Source: Actinomycetota bacterium (GTDB lineage: Bacteria > Actinomycetota > Actinomycetes > Nanopelagicales > Nanopelagicaceae). Taken from it: a DNA stretch of 7,004 nucleotides. Made by a program: the position numbers and the translations under genes. The stretch is taken from the NCBI GenBank assembly GCA_947377725.1, contig CANCGX010000051.1, positions 1 through 7,004 of the forward strand, written 5' to 3'. Positions 5,682-7,004 of this stretch are shown piece after piece. The first letter of the stretch is position 1. Each line of letters begins with the position of its first letter. A model generated the notes under the pieces. It did not search any database, was not told the DNA's origin, and saw nothing but the letters and a program-made list of their open reading frames with translations.

Positions 5682-6543
5682 AAGCTTTCTTGCCTGCAAG
5701 ATAAGAACCAATCAAGATAAGTGGAAGACCCAACCCAATACCAAGCGTTAGCGGTTCACCTAAAACAATAATTCCTAAAATTACTGCAACTGCAGTATTT
5801 ATATACGTAATCATTGATGCTCGCGTAGGGCCGATGTCCACAATTACTTTAAAGAAAATCACGAAAGCTATTGCCGTAGGGAAGATTCCCAAAATCACCA
5901 GCGACCAGATGGATTTTGTATTAGGCATTGATTGAGGCCACTGCACGATGCCAACTGGAATATAGATAATTGCTGTAAAAAGCATCGCAAGGCTATTGAT
6001 CGCCAGTCCATTTAGCGTTGGAGCTTTGTGGCGAATCATGATCGGAGCAACCGCATAGCCAAGAGCAGCAAGCATGATCAAACCGATTGCACTTACGCTG
6101 TTGTGTCCTCGAAAACTTTCAAGACCCACAACCAAAATTACTCCAGCAAAACCGACCACCATTCCCACAATTCTCTTTGCCTGCCATACGGTTTTATCAC
6201 CTATCAGCGAGGCAACTATGGTCGACCAGAATGGGACTGTTGCAATAAGTAATCCAGCAAGTCCTGAAGTTATGTGACGTTCTCCGCTGGAGAGGAAGTA
6301 CCAAGGACCGACTAATTCGATACATGCGTATAGAAGAATCCATTTAAAGTATTTCATTGCTTCACGAAGTAAGCCTTGCTTAATCGCAAGAGGAATTAAA
6401 AAGAGAGCTCCAAGCACAACACGTGCAAAGACCAAGAAGCCTGGTTGGAATCCACCAGGGTCCACAGCAATTTTGATGAATAAATATGGAACGCCCCAGA
6501 GCACGCCTGCTGCTAAAAAGAGACCCCAGCTTTTGCGCGTCAT
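5671..6543 (-). CDS. EamA/DMT family transporter, ten membrane segments
   Basis: A 290-residue member of the drug/metabolite transporter superfamily, built from two EamA repeats (about 6-140 and 150-285). Hydrophobic segments lie near residues 6-26, 34-54, 67-85, 93-114, 124-141, 150-170, 180-201, 212-232, 242-262 and 267-284, the standard ten. Family signs are the early GVLWGVPYLFIKIA segment (13-26), the small-residue-rich TM4 (93-104), and ILGIIVLGEPLTLGIGLG at 255-272 with the conserved G-E-P that ends TM9. A basic stretch (KKAST) closes the C-terminus, consistent with a cytoplasmic end. The substrate cannot be read from sequence; relatives export amino acids, nucleosides or drugs, or import metabolites. 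The ATG overlaps the stop of the upstream glycosyltransferase by 4 nt (ATGA), so it is the second gene of a minus-strand operon. No ribosome site is visible. Confidence 0.92.
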   Translation of the reverse strand: MTRKSWGLFLAAGVLWGVPYLFIKIAVDPGGFQPGFLVFARVVLGALFLIPLAIKQGLLREAMKYFKWILLYACIELVGPWYFLSSGERHITSGLAGLLIATVPFWSTIVASLIGDKTVWQAKRIVGMVVGFAGVILVVGLESFRGHNSVSAIGLIMLAALGYAVAPIMIRHKAPTLNGLAINSLAMLFTAIIYIPVGIVQWPQSMPNTKSIWSLVILGIFPTAIAFVIFFKVIVDIGPTRASMITYINTAVAVILGIIVLGEPLTLGIGLGLPLILIGSYLAGKKASTQ

Positions 6544-7004
6544 CGAGTAGCGATAACTGATCGGTACAACGCCTCAGTTTGGTCGGCGATTGCATCCCAC
6601 CCAAAATCATCGACAGCTCTTTTTCTGCCAGCTTTGCCGTACTCCGCAAGCTTTTCGTGATCATTCATCAAAGTTGAAATCCTCGCGCTCAGCGCTTTTT
6701 CAAGAGATGAGCCATCTCCGTCATAATCAACAAGCTCTCCCGTCGAGCCATCGACGACTACTTCCGGAATTCCACCAACACGGGTGGCAAGCACTGCGGT
6801 CTCACAGGCCATCGCTTCCAAGTTAACTATTCCAAGAGGTTCGTAAATGCTTGGACAGATGAAAAGGTCGGCAGAAGAGAGAAGTGCTCGCAATTCAGGT
6901 TGAGGCAACATCTTTTCTTGCCACCATACATTGTCGCGCGTGGCTTGGAGTTCGTGAATTAAATCAGCGATTTCTTTTCCGATGGCAGGCTCATCTGGAC
7001 TTCC
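6540..7004 (-). CDS. glgA: GT4 glycogen synthase / maltose-1-phosphate synthase, C-terminal part, cut by window edge
   Basis: The minus-strand frame is open from the window edge to a TGA at 6540-6542, giving the last 154 residues of a GT4 glycosyltransferase. A Met codon at 6911 is internal: the preceding residues (GSPDEPAIGKEIADLIHEL and onward to WWQEKMLP) continue the same family alignment. Landmarks are LRALLSSADLFICPS, then EPLGIVNLEAMA, which contains the E-x7-E motif of retaining GT4 enzymes that contacts the sugar nucleotide, then TRVGGIPEVV and a helical end with FGWDAIADQTEALYR. This closely resembles the actinobacterial enzyme of M. tuberculosis Rv1212c, annotated glgA and later shown to make alpha-maltose-1-phosphate from ADP-glucose and glucose-1-phosphate (GlgM). 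Whether this protein makes glycogen or maltose-1-phosphate cannot be told from the fragment. It is followed by the EamA gene with a 4-nt overlap. Confidence 0.88.
   Translation of the reverse strand, partial: GSPDEPAIGKEIADLIHELQATRDNVWWQEKMLPQPELRALLSSADLFICPSIYEPLGIVNLEAMACETAVLATRVGGIPEVVVDGSTGELVDYDGDGSSLEKALSARISTLMNDHEKLAEYGKAGRKRAVDDFGWDAIADQTEALYRSVIATR

Noticed and set aside
5688..5701. TCTTG-CCTG-CAAGA hairpin as a shared terminator for era and EamA
   Set aside because: The stem has only five pairs and neither side is followed by a T-run; it also lies within the EamA coding end.
6028..6277. Two plus-strand frames inside the EamA gene
   Set aside because: They are rich in Thr, Pro, His and Asn, as expected for the complement of hydrophobic codons, and show no start signals.
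6540..6911. A complete 123-residue gene starting at Met 6911 on the minus strand
   Set aside because: The frame stays open to the window edge and the upstream residues continue the GT4 family match, so this is an internal Met of a truncated larger gene.

Overview
The window looks like a piece of the chromosomal core of a streamlined, low-to-moderate-GC actinobacterium. One sampled line (1321-1380) has 26 G+C in 60 bases. The order rplS-lepB-rnhB-yraN-yifB(comM)-dprA is the arrangement known from Actinobacteria such as Mycobacterium tuberculosis (Rv2904c to Rv2896c, reading backwards). The proteins carry actinobacterial features: the GDHR form of the signal peptidase box, a paired-Cys element in LepB, and an Rv1212c-like glycogen/maltosyl-phosphate synthase. 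AT-leaning codons plus very tight packing suggest a small-genome freshwater lineage such as the acI group/Nanopelagicales. That placement is an inference, not proven here.

Layout. Positions 1-175 are a leader with no confident gene. The plus strand then carries rplS (ribosomal protein L19), lepB (signal peptidase I) and rnhB (RNase HII, overlapping lepB by 32 nt). A 72-nt gap at 1926-1997 follows, the only real intergenic space after the leader. Next comes a tightly coupled run: yraN (UPF0102 nuclease-fold protein), yifB/comM (MCM-like AAA+ protein), dprA (ssDNA-binding RecA loader) and era (ribosome-assembly GTPase), with junction overlaps of 1, 4 and 4 nt. On the minus strand, facing era and overlapping its 3' end by 11 nt, is an EamA/DMT 10-TM transporter. 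It follows the C-terminal part of a GT4 glycogen/maltose-1-phosphate synthase with a 4-nt overlap. That gene runs off the right edge.

How the genes fit together. The left group serves translation, protein export and RNA/DNA hybrid removal. The middle group (yraN-yifB-dprA) is the conserved DNA-processing/natural transformation set, here extended by era. The right pair concerns alpha-glucan synthesis and export or import of an unknown small metabolite.

I looked for a novel system and did not find one. Every large reading frame belongs to a known family. The points worth a second look are architectural: era joined to the dprA operon, absence of the DUF2469 gene usually found between rnhB and yraN, a possible leaderless promoter before yraN, an acidic tail on L19, an unexplained 5' leader, and a terminator-free convergent gene overlap.
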